Assembly: GCA_963971305.1 (NCBI GenBank)
Contig: OZ020306.1
Location: 60,486,686-60,550,685, forward strand
Length of the DNA stretch: 64,000 nt
From: Arcuatula senhousia
Taxonomy: Eukaryota > Mollusca > Bivalvia > Mytilida > Mytilidae
Direction: 5' to 3'
This document shows positions 8,883 through 20,340 of the stretch, in pieces. Within the stretch, counting starts at the first letter, position 1. Each line of letters starts with the position of its first letter. A model generated the notes under the pieces. The model did no database searches. It was not told the DNA's origin and was given only the letters and a program-made list of their open reading frames with translations. Made by a program: the position numbers and the translations under genes.

Positions 8883-9839
8883 GGGCACACGATACATTTT
8901 AGATCCCCCATTGACAAATTCATGAAAATTTGCAATTAGGTTAATTTTAGTATGTTCATTTTAAGGACATACGATATAGTTTTGATCCTCCATTGACACA
9001 TGCCTGAATATTTACAACTAAACTTATTTTAGTTTGTACATTTTAAATATAAAAAGAAAACCATGTCTTTACGGATCCATATTTATAATATTTAAAGTTG
9101 AATATTAGAAGCATACCACAACAATTAGAAAAAGTGAATTATTTTGGAAATCATTCAAAATATCATAACTGTTAAACCATTAGTCATTTTTCTTTTCTGT
9201 CCTTTGTTTTACAATTAAGATAATATGGACTTGTTTATTATGTTACCATTTGTTAAATGCAATACTCTGATTACACCTTAAATTAGTTTTTTTAGTTTAA
9301 ATATATTTAACCTGGATTGGGAAACAAGCTTCATGCTTATGTAAATCTCTTTCCAGCTAGCAGTTTGCGAGTGTGGCCTTTGCAATGGCCCGCTTTGAGC
9401 CTACTCTTATCGAACTCTACAAAGGGGTCTTTAAGGTGCATGGGGTAATGCTCTCCAAATACGCGGGACAACCTTTTTTGTCCCTTCCAAAGGACTAGCA
9501 TCATTCCTTAAGACCATCCACACAAATGTTGTCAAGGTAGATTCAGAAAATTTATTGATGAAATTTTTACTCCGGACGAGGATCGAACCACGAACCACGG
9601 TTTAAAGGTTGTTTTTATGAAATAATAATGGACAATTATTTTGAAATTTTTGCATGATCTAGGATATTTTTACTTTAAAAGATTGGCATTAAAAACTAAG
9701 GGGTCAACATGCTCATTTTTAAGTTATTTACAACAATCAGCCATTTTTCAATCAATCTGATATTTGTTTGGCTATTATCATGACATCATGATATGTATCC
9801 AACGACAACGTCATAACCCCGTGACTTTATCGTATGCCC
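8883..9839. mobile_element. Non-autonomous DNA transposon with TTAA target duplication
   Basis: TTAA at 8879-8882 is followed by GGGCACACGATA, and TATCGTATGCCC is followed by TTAA at 9840-9843. The 12-base inverted ends differ at one position and the flanking TTAA is duplicated, as in piggyBac and Kolobok superfamilies. The left end is internally repeated about 82 bases further in (AAGGACATACGATATAG at 8964). The 957-base body has no open frame and includes a segment at about 9350-9600 with a GGTTCGATCC-like box on the minus strand. It lies in the 3.3 kb intron of the 88-residue gene. Confidence 0.65.
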
Positions 9840-9843
9840 TTAA

Positions 9844-10080
9844 TTCCCAATTAGGCCAAAATTGTCAGATGATCCCAACTCATGGATGAGAAATAGAAAG
9901 GCTAAGTCCACCAATATTCTATATTAAGAATGAGCTAGTCCTTCAAGTTTTGTTTAAAAAAATATATTTTTAGAAAGTCTTAAGCTGCTAACTATTTACA
10001 GTTCAATTATGTAATCTTTTGCGACCAATGAGAGCTTCTGCATAACTAAGTATACAGTAGTATCAATGTGAACTTAGGCC
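9844..10080. other. Intron sequence, no feature
   Basis: Repeat-like AT-rich sequence (AATTGTCAGATGATCCC at the left edge may be the continuation of the repeat split by the TTAA element). AATATTCTATATTAAGAATGAGCTAGTCC resembles 11,210-11,240 in the same intron. Confidence 0.35.
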
Positions 10081-10380
10081 TTTGGAACACCCCAGATGTC
10101 TGCATACTAAACATTAGATGTCTAGGTATTATGCTTTTCAAGTAACTCATTTTTCACAAAAGTCTTACAAAGAGGTTAACAATCCCTAAAAGATTTAAGT
10201 TCACAAAGTTGTTGAAGCGTGAAAATGTGGTGGTCACATGGTTAGGTGGCAGTTGCATAGACCAAGTGTCTGTATACCAGCAATCAGATGATATTTTTGG
10301 TAGAGCGCCTCTGATAAGTCTTGAATAGACGAAACGCGCGTCAGGCGTGGCAAAATTTATTGTCTGGAACTTTGTTGTCA
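10080..10380. repeat. Dispersed bivalve-type repeat (GACGAAACGCGCGTC)
   Basis: The core TAGACGAAACGCGCGTCAGG at about 10,327-10,346 is one I associate with highly repeated bivalve sequence. The upstream part (TTTTTCACAAAAGTCTTACAAAG, GCGTGAAAATGTGG, GACCAAGTGTCTGTATACC) is a relative of the ~180 bp units at 17.0-17.6 kb. Confidence 0.5.
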
Positions 10381-10802
10381 TGAGTAGGTATTATACTTTT
10401 TAAGTTATTACATAGATGCATACGAAATACGGATTAATTATTCCTAGTGAAATAAAATCTGGTAAATACACAGTGTAAAATAACCAAAAGATTTTCACTC
10501 TTGCGTCCTTTCCCGTCAAACTCAATATGACGTCGTGAATTGTATTGCGTTGTCGGCATGACTGCTGTTGTCTAAATTCATACGCCATTCAAATAAAGTT
10601 CAAAAACGACTTGATTTTGGCATTTTATCTATGTAATAAATACGATAATCACTTAGGACTCGTGAGTAACAAAAATATGATCACTCGTACGGGAACGCAC
10701 TCAGTTTTAACTTGTGCGCAGAAAAAGATCCGCGCACTCATTCATTAAATCAGATTCGTTCACCGACTCGTGATCATATGTTGGTCTTTCACTCGACATT
10801 AT

Positions 10803-10951
10803 ACAATTGTAGCCTTTTGGTTAGGTTGACGCATGCTTTTATCGACTCAAGAAAAGCAATATCGACAGTGGACGAAGTCCGAGGTCGATATATTGCTTTT
10901 TCTGAGTTGATATAAACATGTATTGACCGAAATGTAAAAGGCTATAATTGT
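10803..10951. mobile_element. MITE-like hairpin element
   Basis: Outer inverted repeats ACAATTGTAGCCTTTT (10803-10818) and AAAAGGCTATAATTGT (10936-10951) match at 15 of 16. Nested inside, 10841-10866 (ATCGACTCAAGAAAAGCAAT onward) pairs with 10884-10911. The whole 149-base unit can fold into one long hairpin and has no coding capacity, the usual form of a small non-autonomous DNA transposon. Confidence 0.6.
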
Positions 10952-11467
10952 TTATTATAATACTTCATGATTTTTTCGACATTACACCTTCGACGTTGAG
11001 TATACATGTAAAATAAAAAAAAACCTATTAATTAATTTTCTACAAATTTGTCATTTTGAACTTAAACATTTGATAATATCAGAAAAATATTTTTCTGATT
11101 TATACAAACAAAACAAGTTCCAGTACATACACATTGATACAGTTACTCATTTAATATGAAATTTTCTTTCATCTAGAATATTAATCTATTCTTAAAAAGC
11201 CTTGGTATGTCAATATTCTATTTTTAGAAAACGTTAGTCCTCCAACTTTTACCATTCTAATAAAAGAAAGTCCTATACTGTCAACTATTTACAGTTTAGT
11301 CAGGTGACCTATTTTGACCAATGGTAGATTCTAAATTATTATAATATAATGCGTTATGCGGATGATACATTCTGCATTTTTTCATTCCCAAATGAAAAAA
11401 AAAATATTAGCCATTCCTGAAATAAAAACAATAATACATGTAATATGAATAATACTTTTATTTTCAG

Positions 11468-11520
11468 GGAGAAATAAAATAAAGAAAAAAGAAATTCTAG
11501 AAATTCTAGAGGCAATTAAA
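11468..11520 (+). CDS. Third exon of the 88-residue protein gene
   Basis: The acceptor is TACTTTTATTTTCAG and the donor AATTAAA|GTAAGT, both near-perfect. The 53 bases complete the split Gly codon and read RNKIKKKEILEILEAIK, a basic amphipathic helix, ending in phase 0. It joins in frame to the terminal exon at 20341, or alternatively to a near-immediate stop at 12883. Intron lengths are 3.3 kb before and 8.8 kb after, the latter filled with repeats. Confidence 0.62.
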
Positions 11521-12054
11521 GTAAGTATACATGTATATTTTGAGAGCAATATTTCAGTGGGTGGATTTAATGGTTCAGAAACCTTTTTAAATGTTTACCG
11601 CCCTAGAAGCATGGTCCAAAACACCGTGACTGGCCAAATACGAACAAATGCTTGCTGGTCAAGAGGGAAAAAATGTGCTGTTTTCCGAATGATCAGTAAA
11701 CATTTGTTTTATTATACTGAGTCGATAAGACCTTAACTAAAGTCACACCTACTGTGCACTCTTTACAGCGTGATCTAGCCACGCCTAACGTCAATCATTA
11801 AACCCCTCGTGAAATATAGTTACGATACCATAGGAAAATTGTTGTGACTTATTCCCAATTGATATAGTACTTTAACCAAATTCAAGATGAAATAGTGAAT
11901 GCTCTGGTTGTATAAAGACAGAAACTGATGTGTTTTTGTATTAAGATACAGATGAAAACAGAACTTTCTTCATTTGTTCCAGTGTGCGCCTAAGCGTTCC
12001 GTAAAAGTAACAAATGCTTTTTAGATACCTTTGAAAATAGAAACATTTTTGTAG

Positions 12055-12165
12055 GATGGGTTGGTCCTTTCTTCAAAAGTTTGATCTAAATAGAACCGTT
12101 CTTGATCTGATTAGTAGCGTTCTAGTGGCATTGATCCAAATAGTTGCGTTTTGGATATACACTGT
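12055..12165. repeat. Degenerate ~27-bp minisatellite
   Basis: Three loosely matching units share TGATC, ATAG or TTAG, and GCGTT/CGTTC (TGATCTAAATAGAACCGTTC, TTGATCTGATTAGTAGCGTT, TTGATCCAAATAGTTGCGTT). Similar wording, CTGAAAGGAGTCGTT, is repeated at 7280-7312 and 7720-7758 around the divergent gene starts. Confidence 0.4.
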
Positions 12166-12882
12166 GTCGAAATGGCAACGACGAAACCCAGACAACATAA
12201 AACACAAAAATACAAAAAAAAACCCCAAACAACTGAAAATCAATCAACAACGCGGACTCATATCGTAACGACAGTGAACTCAGCTGCTCTAGAAGTGTTA
12301 GCAGTTCTTGCTTGCTGTAGCACACCCGCTGCGATGTCAAATGTCGATATTCGGTAAAGGAAGACAAAACAAAAACCTATGACAGAACAATATCCGCATT
12401 CATCTGACAGATTGAAATCACAAATTTGTCTATAAGCGCATGATGTCTTCCGTAAAATTTCTTGAGTAAAGACAGCAACCAAGGAGCAACATAGGGCCTT
12501 TTTCATGTTCCAGTAATAAAATTACTAACAGGATGCATATATCAAACATAAAGTTGCTAAAATATAGACAAATACGTTTTTAAGTAGTCAATTTGTTTGA
12601 AAGATATTGTTGCTTATAAAAGAAAACAATCCATACACTATTTATGACATTTAATAAAGTTTATAGTCTTATAACCATTCCATAGGGCTGTGTTTGTTGT
12701 TTTCTTACAAAAACATTTCTAAAAAAGGTGACCATTTCAATATTGTCTTATTCACATGTAATTTTTGTTTCTGAACTTTTCAATTTTAAACCAATATTCA
12801 TTATCGAAATGAATTTTTGCCTTTCTTATTTTCAATTACTAGTTTTCTATTTGTTTTATTAATCATACTCAATTATTTCCAG

Positions 12883-12891
12883 AAACTGTAA
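12883..12891 (+). CDS. Possible alternative last exon (Lys-Leu-stop) of the 88-residue gene
   Basis: A strong acceptor (CAATTATTTCCAG) is followed by AAACTGTAA. Spliced in phase 0 after 11520, it would end the protein two residues later and remove the Pro/Lys-rich tail. No AATAAA is seen close downstream, so this is a weaker alternative to the exon at 20341. Confidence 0.2.
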   Translation, partial: KL

Positions 12892-12961
12892 GAGGAAGAA
12901 GGAAAGGGACAAGATATTTTCATTATTATTGTTATTTTTAAATATTGATACTTTGTTTTAA

Positions 12962-13776
12962 GCTCACCTGACCGAAGCTATTGTCATCATTAAGCGTCCG
13001 TCGTCCGTCCGTCCGATATTTTTTTCTTCAAAAATCTTCTTCTCTGAAACCACTGAAAGAATTGCTTTAAAAGTTTGTTCACTTGATCTTTAAGATGTCC
13101 TCTACCAATATAGGTAATAACAAAACTACCGAACTTGAAGTTTGTGAAATTTGTACACGCTGACCAACTAACATGGCCTCCGCTGCTAAAAATAGAACAG
13201 AGGGCTCAAACCATATTTTTTTTGCTTATAACTCAAAAAGTTAAAAAAAAAGAAAATCCGAACAAATCTTCTTCTTCAACATCAAAAGCTCTACAAAACT
13301 CTTCATTGAGTCAAAGTTGTGGGACGACCCCTTAATTGCCAAAATTGACTATTTTCATAGTTTTTGAACTTTATCTTGAAAACTCTAATTGCTAAAGGAA
13401 AAGTTCGCATTGGAGAATCCTTAACCTCATTAAAATCTACAAAAATGACTTCAGGGTAAAAATTGTCAGATGACTCCTTATAGGGGTAATGGTCCTTTAA
13501 AGGTGAAAATAGTATATTTTTGTGTACTTGACCTATAGAATGAAAGCTGTTATAGATAGAGAAAAAATGTTGCTTTTTAAAATTTCCAGTTCTTTTAACT
13601 CTTCAAAAATATCCATTAGGCTGAAGCTGTTAGATGACCACCCCTCTAAGATAAGCTTTTATTTTCTTGAATTTGCTCTAAAAAAGCCTTCATTATAAGG
13701 TGATCCTTTAATGGGGGTTTTCAACTCAGATATCCCAAATTATTTCCATTCCATTAGTCATTTAGGTCAGGTGAGC
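12962..13776. mobile_element. Non-autonomous element with 12-bp inverted ends (GCTCACCTGACC)
   Basis: GCTCACCTGACC at 12962-12973 is matched exactly by GGTCAGGTGAGC at 13765-13776. Next to the left end is the CGTCCGTCGTCCGTCCGTCC run that I associate with a very abundant bivalve repeat. The 815-base interior has no convincing open frame. It lies in the long intron of the 88-residue gene. Confidence 0.6.
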
Positions 13777-13799
13777 GATTCAGGCTCCTAGAAGCGTCT

Positions 13800-15370
13800 T
13801 GTTTCTACTTTTTATCATGTATAATATCTTTTATATCACTGTGACATGGTCAATCCATGGTAAAATGATTTTATTTGACTTGTGTAATATACCCTTTTCA
13901 TATTGTTGGTTTTTGATCAAATCTTTGGTAATATTAGTAATAAGGGGAATAACTCATTGAAAACCTAAGACCAGACATTCTATTTCCCTATCCCATAGGA
14001 GCATAGGGAAATGTGAACATAAAAACCGCTCATAGGAAAACACACATAATTAGGTAAGAGCATAAATTATCTAGTTTGGTAAAAATTACTTAAACTGCTC
14101 AGTACCAGATTTAAAGAATATCATGAGCCGTTTTCTCTTTCTCCAAATAAATTGTAATCCAGTGTGTTGGGTATCGGAGTTTTTCCCCTTTGGTCGAGTT
14201 TGGTCCAACTACCAAAAGATCTGACCAACAACCACAAATATGAAAATCACCTTTTAGTAAATGTTCTTTAAAAAATGTTACATTTGTGTACCTGCCAACT
14301 TTATAGTTTTTTTTTTAAATAACTTGCCTTAACTGTTTATAATGGTAACCAACTTCAGTACATTTTCCCCTCTGATTCTAAAAACAAAATTGATAGGATT
14401 CTTTTCAATGTTGAAGTACTGTAACGATCACTGTACCATACTTCTTTGACAATCTTGCCAATCCCCTTGTTGTTAAATGTTAAGATATTCGATGTTCGGT
14501 AAGAAAATATTTTAAGTAGTGTATAATTGTTGTTTAGATTGTTTTATTAAATGCTAATGGGTTTCCTTTTTCTAGTTTTGGTCAAACTCCATGTTGAGTC
14601 CCCACGTAGAAATTGAGTCCGCTCCACCAATAAGGTTCACGTTATTTGATTGTGTAATATTATGAAACCTACCCAAGTATTGTTATTACTTATAGTTATG
14701 ATGCATTTAATTGTTTATCGTTATAAAATTTCAGCAGCTGAAGTAACCTGGTCAAGAATCAAGAGACTGTTTGAAGTCTCAGCTAGATACGCCATTGTTG
14801 TAGAGTCGTTTACCGTAAACCAGTATGAACGACGTGTCGTAATGATCGACTGTTAAGTCAAATATGAGTCTTTTGAGTCGCTTTTAATGTCAGTTCGAAG
14901 TCTTTGGAATCCTTTTCGTATATTAGCGCGAATTTCCTTGGATTCTGGTTAGTCGTGACTGGACTCCAAGGCAAAAGGTTCTAAAGCAAAAGCCAATATT
15001 AAAACAATTGATATAGCAACATTCCGGTTCAATAAAGTATTTCACTTTAGTTCAAACCTGGAGATTTTCGAGGAACCAGAATTATTTTGATTACAAGATT
15101 TAAAGAAATTTATGAAACGAATTCCCTTATTATCTGAATTTGAATTGCACAGGGCACTCAAGGTCTGTTGACTATTATTCTAGTTTTAAGAAGTACAAAA
15201 CCGGATAACTGGAGTATATATTTGTTCAAATAACGTAAAGGTCATACGGTTCTTTTGAATATAAGGATAATTATTTATCACTTTGGAGAAAATGATGCTA
15301 AATAGTCTATAATTCGAAAATCTTTAATATTTAGCGTATGGCATAAAAACTTGAGCACTTGACCAGTGTT
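13800..15370. other. Intron / intergenic DNA without convincing features
   Basis: AT-rich sequence. An ATG at 14662 opens 64 codons with a hydrophobic start (MKPTQVLLLLIVMM), resembling a signal peptide. There is no supporting splice structure, and a hydrophobic N-terminus is common in random AT-rich frames, so it is not called. Confidence 0.4.
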
Positions 15371-15374
15371 ACTT

Positions 15375-15605
15375 CTTGCATATTTTGGTTGTATAACTGA
15401 ATGTAGGGTATATATATCATTATGTGTGTGTGTGTGTGTGTGTGTGTTATTACTATTTGTGTATATTTGGGACTTTTATGACTGTTACTTCTTGCATATT
15501 TTGGTTGTATGAATGAATGTAGGATATATATATCATTGTGTGTGTGTGTGTGTGTGTGTGTTATTACTATTTGAGAATATTTGAGACTTGTATGACTGAA
15601 TAATA
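15375..15605. repeat. Two-copy ~115-bp tandem duplication with (TG)n microsatellites
   Basis: TTCTTGCATATTTTGGTTGTAT recurs about 115 bases apart. Each copy contains GTAGGRTATATATATCATT followed by a TG run of about 11 repeats and then TTATTACTATTTG. A related short TG run lies at 16,360-16,382. Confidence 0.7.
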
Positions 15606-16754
15606 AATCATAAACTTTCATTCGGGTAGATTATTTGAAACGAGGACGGACTTGAAACTGAGAACGCTTGGTTGTGCTTAATCCTTTGGGGTAAAGTATT
15701 GTCAAGGGGTTAATTCACGGTAATAGTTAGCAGACGAACCCGTTACAGTACTATTGTTCTTCTATATAACTTTTTGGTACTTGATTGGCAAACAAGGTGC
15801 TTTGTCTTAAAGTTGAAATGCAATTCGCTTTATAATAAAAGTAATTTTCGTATTGACGAGTTAAACATTTTGAATCGCAGTGTGTAAACATTAAACAAAA
15901 CTCGCACAAAATGGTGTTATTATAAAATATATGTACATGTACCTACCATTTGGAGTATTCATTTCAATATGATATGCATCATTATTGATCATTTTTTTCT
16001 GGCCTCCGTCAAAAGAAACGTTATTCTTTTAAACATGGTTATGAATTATGAGTTTTAAAAAATCAATGAAGCTCGTGGTATATAATGTTTATAAAATAGT
16101 TATTTTTTACTGAATTTTACTTTGAAAAATGTGTAATTTTAGTACTTTTAATATAGGATCAAGCGGGCGAATTCAAATTTCCTTTATCTAAGAAATCTAC
16201 TCCATAGATTTTTCTTAAAGTTTGCGAAAATCTTCAATTTATTCCTTTTTTGAATTTACTCCAAAAGAAAATCTTATTCACCATTAATTCCTTGAAAAAC
16301 CTGAGCTCGATAAGAATGCGATTTTGAGAATTAAACAAGTAAATGGACATAATTTATATGTGTGTGTGTCATGTGTGTGTGTTGTTAATTTTTATTTGTA
16401 TAATAATTGTCTATTCATTGTTTTTGTCTGTTAACATTTATTATGCCATATAGGTATTGGCGCCTTTATTTGACAATTAACTATAGTATATATGATTTGA
16501 TTTGTATATTATTTGCATTAATACGGGTTGTAAGGTTACATGAGTATATTTTACACATGTATCTTATTGTATGTCATAACTGATAATTAAAATATGACTG
16601 TTAATTAAAACATGTTAATATTTCCATTTATACTGCAATCGTTCTATTTGAACAGTCGAATTGTGATGACCGTATATCGATATGTGAGTATCAATATAGA
16701 CGATGAGATGTGGAAAAAGTGTACGCGACACAACCAACATTAAAGAAACAGTAA
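15606..16754. other. AT-rich DNA without recognised features
   Basis: Apart from the interrupted TG microsatellite at about 16,360-16,382, I see no frame, RNA or repeat structure that can be supported. Confidence 0.4.
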
Positions 16755-17676
16755 TTTAAACAAGAGTTAACACTAGAGTATCCACTCATAAATTCTCGAC
16801 ATTTTCCTAGCTGTGGACCAACCAAAATGATTCTAGATATCATTTAGAAACAGACTTAACATAAAAGACTGAACAAAAAAAAAATACTAACAGTCATGTA
16901 GTGTAAAAATGAGGTCAAGGTCGGATGACATGGTGACGGACCTAGAAACCCCGATTTAATTTATCGATATCCTGAAGATCAGACGCCTCGCTTTATTACT
17001 TTTAAAAGAAATTCTTTTTTTTTCACAAAAGTCTTACAAAGACGTTTACAGCATGAAAAAGACCTAAGTTCATAAATTCACTGTAGCGTGAAAATTGGGT
17101 CAAGGTCACACGGCATAGCAACAGTTGCGTAGACCATAACCTGAACTATCTCTATATACCAAATACAGATGTCTAGCTTTTTTGCTTTTCAAGTACTTTA
17201 TTTTCCACAAAAGTCTTACAAAGAAGTTTTCGACCCGAAAAAAAAGTTCACAGAGTCACAAGAGCGTGAAAATGTGGCCAGGGTCACACAGCATGGTAAC
17301 AATTGTGTAGACCATAACCTGAACTGTCTATATACCAAATATCAGATGCCTAGCTAATACTTTTTAAGAAATTCATTTGCCACAAAAGTCTTACAAAGAT
17401 ACAAAGAAGTTTTCAGTCTGAACAAAAACCTTACCTCACAGAGTCACTGGAGCGTGAAAATGGGGTCAGGGTCACACGACATAGTGACAGTTGTGTTGAC
17501 CATAATCTGAACTGTCTGTATACCAAATATCAGATGCCTAGTTGTATACTTTTTAAGAAATTCATTTTCCAAAAAGTCATACAAAAAGTTAACGCCGTCC
17601 CCGCAACCGCCGCTGCCGCCGCCGGAAAGTAATACCTATGTCTCGCCTTCTGCGACTATTCGTCGCAGGCGAGACA
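16755..17676. repeat. Dispersed repeat with ~180-bp tandem units ending in a CTCGCC hairpin
   Basis: It starts with AAACAAGAGTTAACACTA, as does the copy at 19,735. CACAAAAGTCTTACAAAG recurs at about 17,025, 17,208 and 17,383, with a degenerate copy near 17,566, giving ~180-base units that each contain GCGTGAAAAT, GGTCAAGGTCACAC-like and GACCATAACCTGAACT phrases. The right end has CCGCCGCTGCCGCCGCCGG and then GTCTCGCC (17640-17647) facing GGCGAGAC (17668-17675), a terminal hairpin. Confidence 0.6.
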
Positions 17677-18600
17677 ATAATCACAATGGAAACAGCCAGC
17701 AGTCTTCAAAATGACCAGAGGTGACTGCCTGCTATCTTAGCCCAAGACTACAAATACACGAGATTCAAACAAATCACTAGATTATCAACGAAGACCATTT
17801 CAGGACATAGAACAACAACAGATAGTTGACAGGGACAAACAAAAGCTTTGACAATGATTCCTGGCTTAGGACAGGCACATATCAAATGTGGCGGGGTTAA
17901 ATAGTTTTTTGGGCCCAACCTTCCCCCTATTGTTAATCTTGTACAAAGCACAAAAATAACACACTTAAAAATCAAATCAACAAAAGTTCAATTCACCAAG
18001 AGAGAACCTGAGACAAGAGTACTATACGAGAACAAAGAGAGTCTCGTAAATGAACTCTCTTGAGAACACTCGCAGTTACTGGCAGCTAGCTAAGAAGCAT
18101 TTAACTACTGGTGTAAAAAAATCAAACATATCGATTATAAATCCAACATAACACTTCAAACAACTAATAATTTAAAATTATGTCATCACACAAAACCTAC
18201 ATATTAAGCTGTAATGCCTAAAACAATTAAATAGTCAAAAGGTGAAAGATTAACGTTTTAGAGTTACCAAAAACCAACAAATTTAAAGTTTTTTCCATAA
18301 CTTCCAACTTGTATCCTTTCTTTGATAAGTTTTTAAGCCAAATTACCATGTCAAGAGGATTGGTTTTTTTTTAATTTACGTGCCTTATAAACTACATTTC
18401 CATATATAGAATTCGGGATGTGATATTTTTTCTACGATCAAAAATCGACGTGTACAGACAAATTTTCAGTAAGATACCCATATTTATTAACGAATTTAGT
18501 AAAAGATTTGACTAATTTGTGGTATTGATAACCTTGTTTTTAGTAGTTTTTCTGTAATGAAACGGTTTTTGTCATTAAAATCAGAAACACCACTGCAAAT
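17677..18600. other. Intronic AT-rich DNA without recognised features
   Basis: No supported gene or element. The minus-strand open frame at 17748-17975 has no coding signature. Confidence 0.35.
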
Positions 18601-19735
18601 TCGAGCATATCTGACTAACTGTGAAATGTACACTACGTAAGAGGGAGCTAGAGGTACATCACCTTCAAGAAAAGGGAAATTTACAATTGGGAAAGAAAAG
18701 TCAAAGTTACGCATATATAGAAAATTTCTCGTACCTTTAATGCAAATCAACACAATTTCAAAACAATATTGTTGAGCTGTTCTGCAACCGATTTTCATGA
18801 AAAAAAACTCCAGTAAAAAGAAAACAAAATAAAGAGTTTTTGAGTAATTTAGATCCAAATCCTAACTTCAATGGTTTTTAAGACATTGTAAGTAGAACCC
18901 GACCAATGTTTTTCACGGAACATTTTGCTTTGATTTAAACGGGAAATTGATGCGTAAATTGTACACTTGAGTTCTACTTGCAATAACTTAAAAAGCAGCT
19001 AGGTTACGATTTTGCTCAAATAAACAAATAAGATTCATTTATTTTTATTTTACGATTTTGCTCAAATAAACAAATAAGATTCATTTATTTTTATTTTACT
19101 GGTTTTTATTTCATGAAAATCGGACAATGGACAGCTTGGTTATATTGTTTTGAAATGGTGTGGGTTTGTATTAAACATAAAGGAAATTTTCTACCTATGC
19201 GTAAATTTTGTGTGTGTATATTTTCATTGACAATGCCGAAATGGACATCTATCGCCGGTCGAGTTTGAACTTCGAAACTTGACTGAATTTTCAGTCTTTC
19301 GTACTTTTTTTTCTTAACGCTTCCAGATATTGGGTTGAAATTTTGTATGTGAGTCGAGTATGATGAGTTACAAATCAAGTTTACGTTTCGTTCTAGTCCG
19401 CAAATTTTGATAGGAGTTATGGCATTGACCTTGGAAAATTTACTGAATTTTCAGTTTCCCGCACTTTTGTTGTCTAAAAAACATTCAGTTATTGTACTGT
19501 TTTTTTTGTATGTGAGTCTCTCTATGGATATTGTCAATGTAACAACGACTCTTTGGCTCACCTGTCTACATATATTCATTCAACAAAGGACTCCTGTTTA
19601 TAAACTCAAACAGATCCATCCCGCTGCCATGTTTTTCCATTACCATCTGTACATAGTCATGAGTAGTTACAGCTCAAGGTTACATTTCTTTTCAGTCTGT
19701 AATTTTTTACAGACGTTATAGCTCTTTGGTCTAAA
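18600..19735. repeat. Inverted and tandem copies of a dispersed repeat
   Basis: The minus strand near 18,700-18,800 (CATGAAAATCGGTTGCAGAA, then ATATTGTTTTGAAATTGTGT) matches the plus strand at 19,113-19,215 (CATGAAAATCGGACAATGGA, then ATATTGTTTTGAAATGGTGT). The copies therefore face each other around about 18,950, with a smaller inverted pair at 18880-18898 and 18971-18989. Further right, CTGAATTTTCAGT followed by a CGCAC/CGTAC phrase recurs at 19,283 and 19,442. The minus-strand open frame of 120 codons at 18496-18858 falls in this repeat. Confidence 0.5.
19005..19096. repeat. Perfect 46-bp tandem duplication (two copies)
   Basis: TACGATTTTGCTCAAATAAA and the following 26 bases occur twice head to tail, with no mismatch seen by eye, inside the larger repeat region. 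Confidence 0.8.
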
Positions 19736-19781
19736 CAAGAGTTAACACTAAAGTATTTCTTTGAACACTAAAATACATGTA

Positions 19782-20300
19782 TGTCTCGCCTGCCAGCACC
19801 ATCAGAAACAATTATTTCTTATATAATAACTTCCACTATATTTTGAATTTACATGGATTTTCAGTTTCTGAGATCAAAAGATATTTATAGAACTTAAACA
19901 TTGCAAATATATGCAATAAAAATAATCAAAGTCACTCAACCGGAAAATCAAGGTCAAGGTCAAAAGATGAGGATGTAACTGTGCTAAGCTACTACTGGGG
20001 CATATGCATATGCATATGCATACCAAGTTTCCTCAACCTTGGACTTATAGTTCTTGAGATATGGATCGAGGTGCTCGCAAAACTTTTCCATTGCTATTAT
20101 ATATGTATTGAAAATTGTCAATGTCACTCAACCGAAAAATCAAGGTCAAGGTCAAAAGATGGGGATGCAACTGTGCTAAGCTACTACTGGGGCATATGCA
20201 TACCAAGTATGGAGGTGCTCATAAAACTTTTCCAAAAAGGTAACGCCGCCGCCGCCGGTAAAGTAACACCTATGTCCCGCTCTGCTTCGCAGGCGAGACA
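19782..20300. mobile_element. Element with TGTCTCGCCTG / CAGGCGAGACA inverted ends
   Basis: TGTCTCGCCTG at 19782-19792 is matched exactly by CAGGCGAGACA at 20290-20300. Inside, two ~195-base units start with CACTCAACCGRAAAATCAAG at about 19,933 and 20,127, each with GCTAAGCTACTACTGGGGC. The right end has GCCGCCGCCGCCGG as in the copy at 17.6 kb. The element sits directly before the terminal exon of the 88-residue gene, so the acceptor lies about 40 bases beyond its edge. Confidence 0.6.
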
Positions 20301-20340
20301 AAAATCACTGAAAATTCAGCTTTCAGCATTTTTTCTTAAG

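Noticed and set aside
9571..9600. tRNA gene or tRNA-derived SINE head (GGTTCGATCC on the minus strand)
   Set aside because: A B-box-like string is present, but there is no T-stem pairing and no A box at the right distance.
14662..14856. Secreted small protein starting MKPTQVLLLLIVMM
   Set aside because: Signal-like start, but only 64 residues in AT-rich DNA without splice support, domain or neighbouring evidence.
15331..15621. 96-codon minus-strand frame with Thr-His repeats
   Set aside because: It is the translation of the TG microsatellites.
18496..18858. 120-codon minus-strand frame as a gene
   Set aside because: It overlaps a dispersed repeat with an inverted copy at 19.1 kb, and its composition (Phe, Tyr, Ile, Leu rich) suits AT-rich noise.
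19981..20340. Upstream part of the 162-codon frame as coding
   Set aside because: It translates the internal units of a mobile element (GCTAAGCTACTACTGGGGC twice); only the part after the acceptor at 20,340 looks like an exon.
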